Assembly: GCF_022346545.1 (NCBI RefSeq)
Contig: NZ_JAKRNU010000004.1
Span: forward strand, 1 to 64,000
Direction: 5' to 3'
Length of the DNA stretch: 64,000 nt
Origin: Sporosarcina sp. ACRSM
GTDB lineage: Bacteria; Bacillota; Bacilli; Bacillales_A; Planococcaceae
Part shown: piece after piece, positions 41,181 through 48,667 of the stretch
How the letters are laid out: each line of letters opens with the position of its first letter
Position numbering within the stretch: the stretch's first letter is position 1
Notes under the pieces: generated by a model
The model's database searches: none
The model's input: the letters and a program-made list of their open reading frames with translations, nothing else
What the model was told of the DNA's origin: nothing
Translations under genes and position numbers: made by a program

Positions 41181-41660
41181 GTGAATATTACAATTGTGAC
41201 GGTAGGTAAACTGAAAGAAAAGTACTTGAAAATGGGGATCGATGAGTTCGTCAAACGCCTTGGGCCTTACGCCAAAGTCAATCTCGTTGAAGTTGCAGAC
41301 GAAAAAGCTCCAGAATCGTTAAGTGAAGCGGATATGGAAATTGTGAAGAAAAAAGAAGCCGATCGGATTTTGGCTAAAATCGGGGCGGATGTTTATGTCA
41401 TTGCTCTTGCCATTGAAGGGAAGATGAAGACATCGGAAGAATTAGCTGAGGATTTGGAGTCGTTGATGACATACGGGCGCAGCAAAGTGGCATTCGTCAT
41501 CGGCGGATCACTCGGCCTGCATGGCAGTGTGATGAAACGGGCAGACGAATACTTGTCCTTTTCGAAAATGACCTTTCCGCACCAGATGATGAAGCTGATT
41601 TTGTTGGAACAGATCTATCGAGCTTTCAGGATTATGAAGGGGGAACCGTACCACAAGTAA
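41181..41660 (+). CDS. rlmH: 23S rRNA pseudouridine methyltransferase RlmH
   Basis: RlmH methylates N3 of pseudouridine 1915 in 23S rRNA. The 159-residue SPOUT enzyme starts at a GTG after AAAGGTGG and has [17 protein letters not shown] (the SAM knot) and the C-terminal KGEPYHK. The last 18 bases, GAACCGTACCACAAGTAA, closely match the attachment site used by SCC elements in staphylococci. Everything to the right looks accessory. Confidence 0.97.
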   Translation: MNITIVTVGKLKEKYLKMGIDEFVKRLGPYAKVNLVEVADEKAPESLSEADMEIVKKKEADRILAKIGADVYVIALAIEGKMKTSEELAEDLESLMTYGRSKVAFVIGGSLGLHGSVMKRADEYLSFSKMTFPHQMMKLILLEQIYRAFRIMKGEPYHK

Positions 41661-41985
41661 ATGAAGTTTGGAGTCAAAATGGAATCTAGTGCAGTCAATG
41701 GAGATAAGTCGGGTTTATTTGTTTAAATCATTTTATTGGATTGATATATAGTTTTTCATAAACGAGAAGGAGATTGGACGTACCCAGTCTCCTTTATTTT
41801 CTATCATTGAATTCTAAAAAGCCCATAAACAGTATGTATTAAAAATAGAAATATGCAATATTACGATAAAATGCTGAATGTCATCAATATATAGGTTGGC
41901 AACTGGAGGTTGCGCATTGGTGCACCTAGAACTAGCTTTACTTCATCTACTCACTTGTTTAATACTGAAATTGTAAGGAAAGGCG
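41661..41985. other. Gap between rlmH and the XRE gene
   Basis: Apart from the rlmH terminator at 41767-41797, I see only AT-rich sequence with a short imperfect palindrome near 41905-41925. No coding frame with a ribosome-binding site is visible. Confidence 0.6.
41767..41797 (+). terminator. Terminator downstream of rlmH
   Basis: AAGGAGATTGG pairs with CCAGTCTCCTT with one mismatch, followed by TATTTT. Confidence 0.65.
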
Positions 41986-42447
41986 ATGAGAAATATGATT
42001 TTTAGTGAACGATTAAAAAGAGAAAGAGAAAAAAAAGGATGGTCACAAGCAGAGCTTGCTGAAAAAATTCATGTTAGTCGTCAGTCTGTTTCAAAATGGG
42101 AGACCGGAAAAAACTATCCAAATATTGAGGTAATCATCGATCTGAGTGATTTATTTGGTATTACGATAGATGAACTATTAAGGAGTGATGAAGTGTTGAA
42201 AGAGAAAGTAATTCAAGATAGTAAGCAATTGGCGTATCCAAAGTGGAAAGTTTTATTCGATAGTGTGTTTTTATTAGGTGCTTTTTTATTAGTGTCAAAA
42301 ATAGTCATTATCGCATTAAATCATTTTTGGGGAACGAATATTCTTATACTAGAAGGTTTACCAAAAGCTATCACCAATTTTTTACCACTAATTTTAATGG
42401 TGGCTGGTGGGATTGGCAGCGATCAATTGAAAGATAAATATATTTAA
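41986..42447 (+). CDS. XRE-family regulator with C-terminal membrane helices
   Basis: A 153-residue protein. The N-terminal helix-turn-helix (residues ~6-62, WSQAELAEKIHVSRQSVSKW) is a classic Cro/CI-type domain. After a linker it has two hydrophobic segments (VFLLGAFLLVSKIVIIAL and FLPLILMVAGGI), so it may be a membrane-tethered repressor. The open frame has two close in-frame starts; AAGGAAAGG precedes the first. It is the only gene between the two rlmH-end repeats and its base composition is more AT-rich than the core genes. Confidence 0.8.
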   Translation: MRNMIFSERLKREREKKGWSQAELAEKIHVSRQSVSKWETGKNYPNIEVIIDLSDLFGITIDELLRSDEVLKEKVIQDSKQLAYPKWKVLFDSVFLLGAFLLVSKIVIIALNHFWGTNILILEGLPKAITNFLPLILMVAGGIGSDQLKDKYI

Positions 42448-42724
42448 TTTAATTCAGCACAATCAACTGGCAATGAAATAAAACGAACAATCACTTCCAA
42501 CTAATCTTTAGGCTTTTCCGCGTAATAAGGGGAAATTACTGGCCTGTTAAGAACTGTTATATTGAAGAGTAAAACCCTCATTTTTCCACAAAACGGTGAA
42601 CCGTATCATAAATAGAGGCAAGAAAGTTGTGGACACGGTGGAGTTTTTTGCAATAATTACAGGACAGGTCCATCGTATGAATGAACCTGTCCCTATGTAC
42701 TTACTTCTTCAACTTTGCATTCAA
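42448..42724. other. Gap with rlmH remnant and REP-like hairpin
   Basis: This gap contains the second rlmH-end sequence (42598-42615). The codons just before it, read in frame, give SKTLIFPQNGEPYHK, which resembles the rlmH segment SKMTFPHQ...GEPYHK with a 20-residue deletion; this extended match may be chance. A GGACAGG hairpin follows at 42663-42697. Confidence 0.5.
42663..42697. repeat. REP-like GGACAGG hairpin 1 (also LDH terminator)
   Basis: GGACAGGTCCAT pairs with ATGAACCTGTCC. The same GGGGACAG-type palindrome recurs near 45406 and 54364. It lies just downstream of the minus-strand dehydrogenase gene and could terminate it. Confidence 0.6.
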
Positions 42725-42735
42725 TAAGACGTTAT

Positions 42736-43725
42736 TTAGCTTGACTTCACTCTTTTGTCTTTTCCAGTTCCCGCTATTCTCATCGTTTCTTGTATATATT
42801 GAGCGGATTTGTGTAATAGCTTCATTTCTTCTTCATCCAACTCGATTTCCAGCTGCTGTTCTACACCGTTTTTACCAATAATGCACGGCATGCTGAATGC
42901 AACGTCTCCTTCATAGCCGTACTGGCCATTTAGTGTAGTACAGACTGGGTAAACACTTCGCTCATCCAATAGTACCGCCTTTGCTAACGTAATTGCTGCT
43001 TGAGCAATGGCTGCATTGGTCCATCCTTTACTCGTAATCACATCGTAAGCAGTATCTACAACTTTTTGTCCAAATACCTCTCGATTGAGTGCCTCTTTCC
43101 CCTGAAAATGGATGTCCAATTCTTTTTCCCCGAAACCTTGAACGTTTAAACGGCTGAAGACCGGGAATGCCGTCATTCCATGTTCCCCCATCATATAACC
43201 TGTGACACTTTTCGGGTCAATATTATAATTAGATGCTACCGCATGGCGTAAACGGGCGGAATCAAGCATCGTCCCTGTTCCGAATAGACGCCCCTTCGGA
43301 TATCCAAACTCATTTTCGGCAATATAAACAATCGTATCCAACGGATTTGTAATTAGAATGATAATGGCATCTTTCGTGTATGTTGTAATGCCCTCCATGA
43401 CTTCACGTATGACGTCCGCATTTACTTCTGCAAGTAACGCTCTGTCCGGTTTTGCGTTTTTATCAGTGATGATGACACTTGGTCCCGCGGCAATAATAAT
43501 GATATCTGCATCTTTTACATCCTGATAATCACCAGCATACACATTCGTGTTAGCCATATAGGTAAGGGCTGTTGCATGGGCCTGATCAAGGGCTTCTCCA
43601 AAAGCTACATCTTTATCTTTATCAATTACAACAATCTCAGAAAAAAGATCCGTTTTCATCGCGTCGGCGAGTACATAAGAACCAACATGTCCGACGCCAA
43701 TAACTGCAAGTTTATTATTCTTCAT
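42736..43725 (-). CDS. L-lactate dehydrogenase family enzyme (L-2-hydroxyacid dehydrogenase)
   Basis: A 329-residue NAD-dependent dehydrogenase starting at the ATG at 43725 after GAGGAGG. It has the Rossmann motif VIGVGHVGSYV, Asp/Arg in TMLDSARLRHAV and catalytic His in MMGEHGMTAFP. The mobile substrate loop, which in ordinary lactate dehydrogenase reads KPGETR, is here DKNAKPDRALL, so the preferred 2-oxo acid may differ from pyruvate (for example 2-oxoisocaproate). It is divergent from a 2-hydroxycarboxylate transporter, which suggests a shared substrate. The symbol ldh is not certain. Confidence 0.85.
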   Translation of the reverse strand: MKNNKLAVIGVGHVGSYVLADAMKTDLFSEIVVIDKDKDVAFGEALDQAHATALTYMANTNVYAGDYQDVKDADIIIIAAGPSVIITDKNAKPDRALLAEVNADVIREVMEGITTYTKDAIIILITNPLDTIVYIAENEFGYPKGRLFGTGTMLDSARLRHAVASNYNIDPKSVTGYMMGEHGMTAFPVFSRLNVQGFGEKELDIHFQGKEALNREVFGQKVVDTAYDVITSKGWTNAAIAQAAITLAKAVLLDERSVYPVCTTLNGQYGYEGDVAFSMPCIIGKNGVEQQLEIELDEEEMKLLHKSAQYIQETMRIAGTGKDKRVKSS

Positions 43726-43863
43726 TTTTTTCCTCCTCGTCATCCATTACTATCAACGTTCACCATAAAATGTTTCTTAAGATAATTTTAACGGTTTAAA
43801 ATTAAATGTCTATGATTCACAGAGGAAACAAATAATATGGAATCATTGGAATATTCATTCGCA

Positions 43864-43892
43864 TTGACCCTATTATTATACTATATTAAAAT
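43864..43892 (+). promoter_or_regulatory. Promoter of the 2-hydroxycarboxylate transporter gene
   Basis: TTGACC (43864-43869), a 17-nt spacer and TAAAAT (43887-43892) in a very AT-rich stretch, about 48 bp before the gene. Confidence 0.55.
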
Positions 43893-43939
43893 TATGAATT
43901 ATATGAGTTTAGTGCAGCCTAGAAGAGAAGAGGAGAAAA

Positions 43940-45229
43940 ATGTCACATCGAGAAGAGTTAGAAAAAATAAACAACACAAAATTAACGATTTTTAATATTC
44001 CAATCGGCTGGTTTTTGCTGATTGTTGTCATCACACTATTTGCCATGTACACAGGAAATTTACCTGCGGGAATAGTTGGGGCTCTCCTGATTATGATGGT
44101 TCTGGGAGAGTTTTTTGGCTGGATTGGCGATCGAACGCCGATTTTACGAAGTTACCTTGGTGGGGGAGCAATTGTAGCTATTTTTGGCTCTGCTTTTTTG
44201 AAGCATATGAACTGGATACCCGAGGAAACGACGCTCATGATTACCGATTTCATGCAAGTGGGTGGCTTTTTAAATTTATACATTGCTGGATTAATAACGG
44301 GTAGTATTCTTAGTATCGATTCAAAAGTTTTGGTGAAAGCAGGAACCCGCTTTGCGATTCCTCTGCTTGTGGGGGTGGCGACTGCCATCGTCATCGGGGG
44401 AACCATGGGCTTCTTAATCGGGGACGGCTTTATCCAAACGGTTCTCATTATTGTACTCCCGCTAATGGGAGGCGGCATGGGGCTGGGCGGAGTGCCGATG
44501 TCTCAATTATATTCTGACGTGTTAGGCAATGATCCTAGTTATTATATTTCGCTTCTCGTTCCGGCGATTGCTTTAGGTAATTTATTTGCGATTGTACTTG
44601 CGAGCGTATTAAACGGCCTTGGAAACAAGTTCCCGAAGTTAACAGGTAACGGGGTGATGATCCCAGGGTTTCAATACGAAAAACAGAAAGAAACGGATTA
44701 CAGTATCAGCCAGTTAGGAATCGGCTTGATTGCTGGATTGCTGTTTTTAACCATCGCTACCTTGTTGGGAAAACTTATTCCACTTCATCCTTTTGCATTG
44801 ATGATCCTTCTGATTGCGATTTTTAAAATAACGAACATTCTCCCGAAATTTTTGGTAGATGCAGCAGTTTCATGGTTTCATTTCGTCTTGAAAAACTGGA
44901 CTTATGCATTATTAGTTGGGATTGGAATTACATTTACTGACCTTAATGTAATCATTGAGGCGTTTACCCTTGAATTCGTTCTTATCGTTGGAATTACTGT
45001 CATTGGCGTGATGTTGATGACTGGTTTTATTGGCAAGTTAGTTGGTATTTATCCGATTGAAGCTTCCATTACGGCAGGATTAGGCATGATTAGTATGGGA
45101 GGCACTGGTGATGTTTCCGTTCTGGCGGCAGCTAGAAGAATGGAATTAATGGCATTCTGTCAAATCGCCTCCACATTAGGAGCATCACTAATCTTACTGT
45201 TGGCGGACTTTTTTGCGAACCTGCTATAG
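43940..45229 (+). CDS. 2-hydroxycarboxylate transporter (2HCT/CitS/MaeN family)
   Basis: A 429-residue transporter with about 11 membrane helices and the two glycine-rich re-entrant loops of the family: LPLMGGGMGLGGVPMS and LGMISMGGTGDVSVLAAA. Members carry citrate, malate or lactate with sodium or by exchange. It has a GAGGAG binding site. The divergent dehydrogenase makes or uses 2-hydroxy acids, which supports malate/lactate or related transport; the exact substrate cannot be told. Confidence 0.88.
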   Translation: MSHREELEKINNTKLTIFNIPIGWFLLIVVITLFAMYTGNLPAGIVGALLIMMVLGEFFGWIGDRTPILRSYLGGGAIVAIFGSAFLKHMNWIPEETTLMITDFMQVGGFLNLYIAGLITGSILSIDSKVLVKAGTRFAIPLLVGVATAIVIGGTMGFLIGDGFIQTVLIIVLPLMGGGMGLGGVPMSQLYSDVLGNDPSYYISLLVPAIALGNLFAIVLASVLNGLGNKFPKLTGNGVMIPGFQYEKQKETDYSISQLGIGLIAGLLFLTIATLLGKLIPLHPFALMILLIAIFKITNILPKFLVDAAVSWFHFVLKNWTYALLVGIGITFTDLNVIIEAFTLEFVLIVGITVIGVMLMTGFIGKLVGIYPIEASITAGLGMISMGGTGDVSVLAAARRMELMAFCQIASTLGASLILLLADFFANLL

Positions 45230-45712
45230 ATGGGGATAGTCCAGGTTAAAAAAATAACGAGCTTGATTGATTTTCACGAAGACGATTCTTCTGCAAACGA
45301 GTCCTGTTTGTGAAATGAAAATGTAAGCCGAATTATAAAAAGCACATCAATTATGATGACGGGTTCGGTACGCGGAGAGAAAACGTTAAAGTGCATAGCA
45401 AATGGGGACACCATTCACACTTGAATTGTGTCCCTATTTTTGTTGTTATACCAATATTTAAAGTAATTATCAATAGAAAATAACAATACAATTGGTAAAC
45501 CAATTAACAACAGTACATAAATTTATGTGCCTCTGTTAATTGCGATGTTAATAGGTTTGTTAATTGGAAGTTGAAAGAATGTTTTAGAAGTGACTGAAAA
45601 CACTGAAGGGAGTAAATGATTTTGTGCTAAAATAGAGATATAAGAAGACGGCTTATTCAACAAACGCGCCAGTTTGTTGTAATAACTGGTTTCTATCGGA
45701 GGGGAATATTAA
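45230..45712. other. Gap with hairpins, no gene seen
   Basis: Contains the REP-like hairpin at 45406-45434 that may terminate the transporter gene, and an AT-rich palindromic stretch near 45500-45545 (ACATAAATTTATGT flanked by CAATTAAC... and ...GTTAATTG). No coding frame is supported. Confidence 0.55.
45406..45434. repeat. REP-like hairpin 2
   Basis: GGGGACAC pairs with GTGTCCC across a 14-nt loop, followed by TATTTTTG. It resembles the hairpins at 42663 and 54364 and can terminate the upstream transporter transcript. Confidence 0.5.
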
Positions 45713-45913
45713 TTGGATATCTTTTTATTTATGCTTGCATATATAGGTATTTTTGGTATGCCTATCTTAGGTATTATTTTTTGTCTTAACCTTGTTGAAG
45801 TGATAAAGAAAATTAAAAATGAACAGCCGACTGCCACTAATACTTTTTGGTTGACTACTTCATTCATTTTAATTGTATGGAGTATAGCTTTATTACCTGC
45901 TACAAGCCATTAA
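45713..45913 (+). CDS. Small two-helix membrane protein
   Basis: A 66-residue hydrophobic protein starting at a TTG 8 bases after GGAGGGGA. Two predicted membrane segments are visible (residues ~3-27 and ~44-62) with a short charged loop (EVIKKIKNEQP). I do not recognise a family. The strong binding site and terminator (45944-45977) support a real gene. Confidence 0.65.
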   Translation: MDIFLFMLAYIGIFGMPILGIIFCLNLVEVIKKIKNEQPTATNTFWLTTSFILIVWSIALLPATSH

Positions 45914-45943
45914 TTAAAGAATAGGACGCAATTGTTGAATAAT

Positions 45944-45977
45944 AAAAATGCTCAGGCATAAAAGCCTGGGCATTTTT
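45944..45977 (+). terminator. Terminator of the small membrane protein gene
   Basis: AAAAATGCTCAGGC pairs with GCCTGGGCATTTTT with one G-T pair. Confidence 0.85.
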
Positions 45978-46336
45978 ATTGCTTTTTCTACTGTCCATTC
46001 AGTTGTTAATTGGGTTACGTTTTCTTGTTTTCTCCCCATCAACCGAACCCGTTACAATTATGATGTACTTTTTATATTTCAGGTTTATCGTAGAACGATA
46101 GTATCAGCCTAACGCCGGATAATGTCGCCAAAGTCAATCAATATCTAACGTGAAGTCATATTTTTGACTTCGTTTATACAAGTCTTTTTACACAGTTGCT
46201 GAAAAGAACTTTAATACCAGTTCGATATTGTAAGTGTGATCCATTTTTCATACAATATCAGTAAGTACTGGTAAATAAGTCTTGAAGTTTGTAGAGTTAC
46301 ATGAGATTATAAGTGAGTGTAATTTTAAATAAAACT
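45978..46336. other. Gap before the riboswitch
   Basis: A long imperfect inverted repeat (46216-46274; core GATATTGTA / TACAATATC) is visible, and a probable promoter at 46282-46310. No coding frame is supported. Confidence 0.5.
46282..46310 (+). promoter_or_regulatory. Putative promoter of the riboswitch transcript
   Basis: TTGAAG (46282-46287), a 17-nt spacer and GATTAT (46305-46310), a few tens of bases before the riboswitch. Confidence 0.45.
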
Positions 46337-46446
46337 ATAGAAGTTAAAGGCAAACTGTTCTGAAAGGGCAGGACGCAAAGCCTAGGGTCTAAAGTTTAGG
46401 GATTAATTAAAAGTCCTCAATCTAAACAATGATCGCCTGGTTACCA
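46337..46446 (+). ncRNA. c-di-GMP-I riboswitch (GEMM-I)
   Basis: The invariant parts of the GEMM-I aptamer are present in order: GGCAAAC (46349), the hairpin CTGTTC-(T)GAAA-GGGCAG, GGACGCAAAGCC (46371-46382), the receptor-like GGGTCTAAA, a stem GTTTAGGGA / TCCTCAATCTAAAC, then GATCGCC-GGTTACC ending at 46445. A terminator hairpin follows at 46478. It controls the chemoreceptor gene at 46575 and probably the amidase gene after it. Confidence 0.92.
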
Positions 46447-46477
46447 AATTTATGTATTAATATATATAAATCCTTTG

Positions 46478-46506
46478 GCTATTCTATTTAAATAGAATAG
46501 CTTTTT
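46478..46506 (+). terminator. Riboswitch expression-platform terminator
   Basis: GCTATTCTATTT followed directly by AAATAGAATAGC is a perfect 24-base palindrome (effective loop ~4), then TTTTT. It lies about 30 bases after the aptamer and before the chemoreceptor gene, so the switch probably works by transcription termination; the sign of the response cannot be told by eye. Confidence 0.8.
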
Positions 46507-46574
46507 GAGTGTTTAAAACGGTCTGGAATGAATTTGGCGAAAAGACATAGTTAGAAAGGATTGTAAAAAAGAAT

Positions 46575-48620
46575 ATGAAAAGGATTTCGTTCAAAGCAAA
46601 GTTATTAGTTTTCTCTTTACTTCTATCACTAGTACCAATTGTTTTTATTGGAGTCTTAGTTAATAACACAGTTAGTAAAAAAACTAAGGATGATTACATC
46701 AGTTTCAGCGAGAAAGAAATTAAACAGGTGGACAATGGGATTTCACTATACTTTGAAACGATTAGGGAAAATGTCAAATTATTGGCCAATGATCCTTCCG
46801 TTTTAAATGCCGATTCAAGTATTACTTCCTATAAAGATGTAGCAGGAGAAGGCTCAATTGATATGACCCCTTCAAAAAACGGGGATAAGGAGAAAGCCAT
46901 TTTTGATGTGTTTTCTCAATTTAGTGATAGTCATCCTAAAGCCTCTTATGTTTATATGGGGACATCGGATGGAGGTTATGTCCAATATCCCGAGGGGCCC
47001 GTGCCAGCTGGTTTCGACCCAAGTGATCGTCCTTGGTATACCACGGCTATTGAAGAACCAGGAGAAGTAAAATTAACAAGCGCCTATGAGGCAACTGGTA
47101 TAGAAGGAATTATAGTAAGTAATGTAGTATCGATTGAAAAAGACGGAAAACAAACAGGCGTGCTCGGTTTAGATGTAAGTCTGGAAGGCTTAACAGACAT
47201 TATTAAGGAAATCAGTATAGGTAAAAATGGTTATGTCATTCTCGCACAAGAAGATGGAACGATTCTTGCACATCCAAAAGACCCTAATTTGAACTTCCAA
47301 CCAATTTCTAATCTAAACATCCCCTCATTAACAGATTTAAGCAAAGATGGCACATTTGAAACTAAGCTAGACGGAGAAGACTATGTATTAAACACAATTA
47401 CATCAGATATAGATGGTTGGAAGTATATTGCTGTCATACAGAAGGATGAAATTTTAAGTACGGCGATTTTCATACGTACAATGATATTTGTTATAGGTGG
47501 GATTTTTGCGGTTTTAGCTGTAATCGCTTCTATTCTTATGAGTCTACGTATAACGAAGAGAATTAATAAGATTAGTGATTTGTCTTTAGCGATGTCAAAT
47601 GGTGATTTGACTCAACAAATCACGGTAAAGGTGAATGATGAAATCGGTGATATGGCCGAGAATTTCAATACGATGTCTAACAGTTTAAAAGAAACAATCC
47701 AAAAAATTTCGCAGGAATCTCAACAATTATCTGCGACATCTGAGGAGCTTGCAGCATCTTCGATTGAAAATCAAACAGTCTCCAATGAAATATCCGAATC
47801 AATCCAACTTGTTGCAACTGGAACAGATGAACAGGATGCTGCTATGAAAAATGCGGTAGGTATTATCAATGAAGTGTTTAAGCATGTTGATGACGTGACA
47901 GTGAGCATGGGCAATGTAAGTAATTCCATCCATTATTCAACGGAAACTGCTAAACAGGGTAGTGATGTCGTTAAACAAACTGTAAATCAAATGGTTGAAA
48001 TTGATAAAAATGTAAGTTCTTCTGCTGAGAAAATTAGCATGTTAAATGAAAAATCAAATGAAATTAGACAAATCAGCTTAATCATACAGTCCATTTCGGA
48101 ACAAACGAATTTATTAGCTTTGAATGCTGCAATTGAAGCGGCAAGAGCTGGTGAACATGGAAAGGGATTTGCGGTAGTGGCGGATGAAGTTCGAAAACTC
48201 GCAGAGCAATCCAGCAACTCAGCATTGCAGATCAATGAAATTATTCAAGATATTGAAGATGGCATTGAAGATTCGATGGGGCTTGTAAATCTAGGGGTAA
48301 GTTCGGCAAAAGAAGGAATGAAACTCGTGAATGAAAGCGGGAAAGCATTTGGAGAAATTAAGGATTCCATTCTCGCTGGCACAATAAAAATAACCGAGGT
48401 CAGCAAAGCAATGGAAAACATGAAGAATCATATAGCTGAAGTGGTAGGTCATATAGAAGAAGTTTCAAAAACGAGTATTGAAGTCAATAATTATTCCCAA
48501 AACGTCGCGGCATCCTCCGAAGAAATGAGTGCTTCAATGGAAGAGGTTTCATTGGTTTCTCAAGAGTTAGCTAGGATGTCAAATGAATTGGAAGTAGCCA
48601 TTCAGCAATTTAAATTGTAA
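46575..48620 (+). CDS. Methyl-accepting chemotaxis protein with dCache domain
   Basis: A 681-residue transmembrane chemoreceptor. It has helix TM1 (residues ~9-31), a dCache_1-type extracellular domain (~40-280, with [19 protein letters not shown]), TM2 (~295-317), HAMP ([19 protein letters not shown]) and a signalling domain with the CheA/CheW-binding tip [20 protein letters not shown]. It lies 69 bp after the riboswitch terminator, so its synthesis is tied to c-di-GMP. The domain often binds amino acids or related small molecules. Confidence 0.93.
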   Translation: MKRISFKAKLLVFSLLLSLVPIVFIGVLVNNTVSKKTKDDYISFSEKEIKQVDNGISLYFETIRENVKLLANDPSVLNADSSITSYKDVAGEGSIDMTPSKNGDKEKAIFDVFSQFSDSHPKASYVYMGTSDGGYVQYPEGPVPAGFDPSDRPWYTTAIEEPGEVKLTSAYEATGIEGIIVSNVVSIEKDGKQTGVLGLDVSLEGLTDIIKEISIGKNGYVILAQEDGTILAHPKDPNLNFQPISNLNIPSLTDLSKDGTFETKLDGEDYVLNTITSDIDGWKYIAVIQKDEILSTAIFIRTMIFVIGGIFAVLAVIASILMSLRITKRINKISDLSLAMSNGDLTQQITVKVNDEIGDMAENFNTMSNSLKETIQKISQESQQLSATSEELAASSIENQTVSNEISESIQLVATGTDEQDAAMKNAVGIINEVFKHVDDVTVSMGNVSNSIHYSTETAKQGSDVVKQTVNQMVEIDKNVSSSAEKISMLNEKSNEIRQISLIIQSISEQTNLLALNAAIEAARAGEHGKGFAVVADEVRKLAEQSSNSALQINEIIQDIEDGIEDSMGLVNLGVSSAKEGMKLVNESGKAFGEIKDSILAGTIKITEVSKAMENMKNHIAEVVGHIEEVSKTSIEVNNYSQNVAASSEEMSASMEEVSLVSQELARMSNELEVAIQQFKL

Positions 48621-48667
48621 AAGAAAAATTTTATGTTGCATTAGATTTTGAGCAGGGAGGAAACATC

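Larger units (their letters stand above)
41643..42615 (+). mobile_element. Possible SCC-type insertion scar bounded by rlmH-end repeats
   Basis: GAACCGTACCACAAGTAA at the rlmH end (41643-41660) recurs as GAACCGTATCATAAATAG at 42598-42615, 14 of 18 bases identical, in direct orientation. Translated, the second copy again reads GEPYHK followed by a stop. The 955-bp interval holds one XRE regulator and no recombinase. In staphylococci, SCC elements insert in this exact 3' end and recreate it at each junction. I infer a decayed or deleted element; a partial rlmH duplication is the alternative. Confidence 0.6.

Noticed and set aside
48621-48667. Separate promoter or terminator between the chemoreceptor and amidase genes
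   Set aside because: The 47-bp gap has only a strong binding site and no recognisable -35/-10 pair or hairpin.
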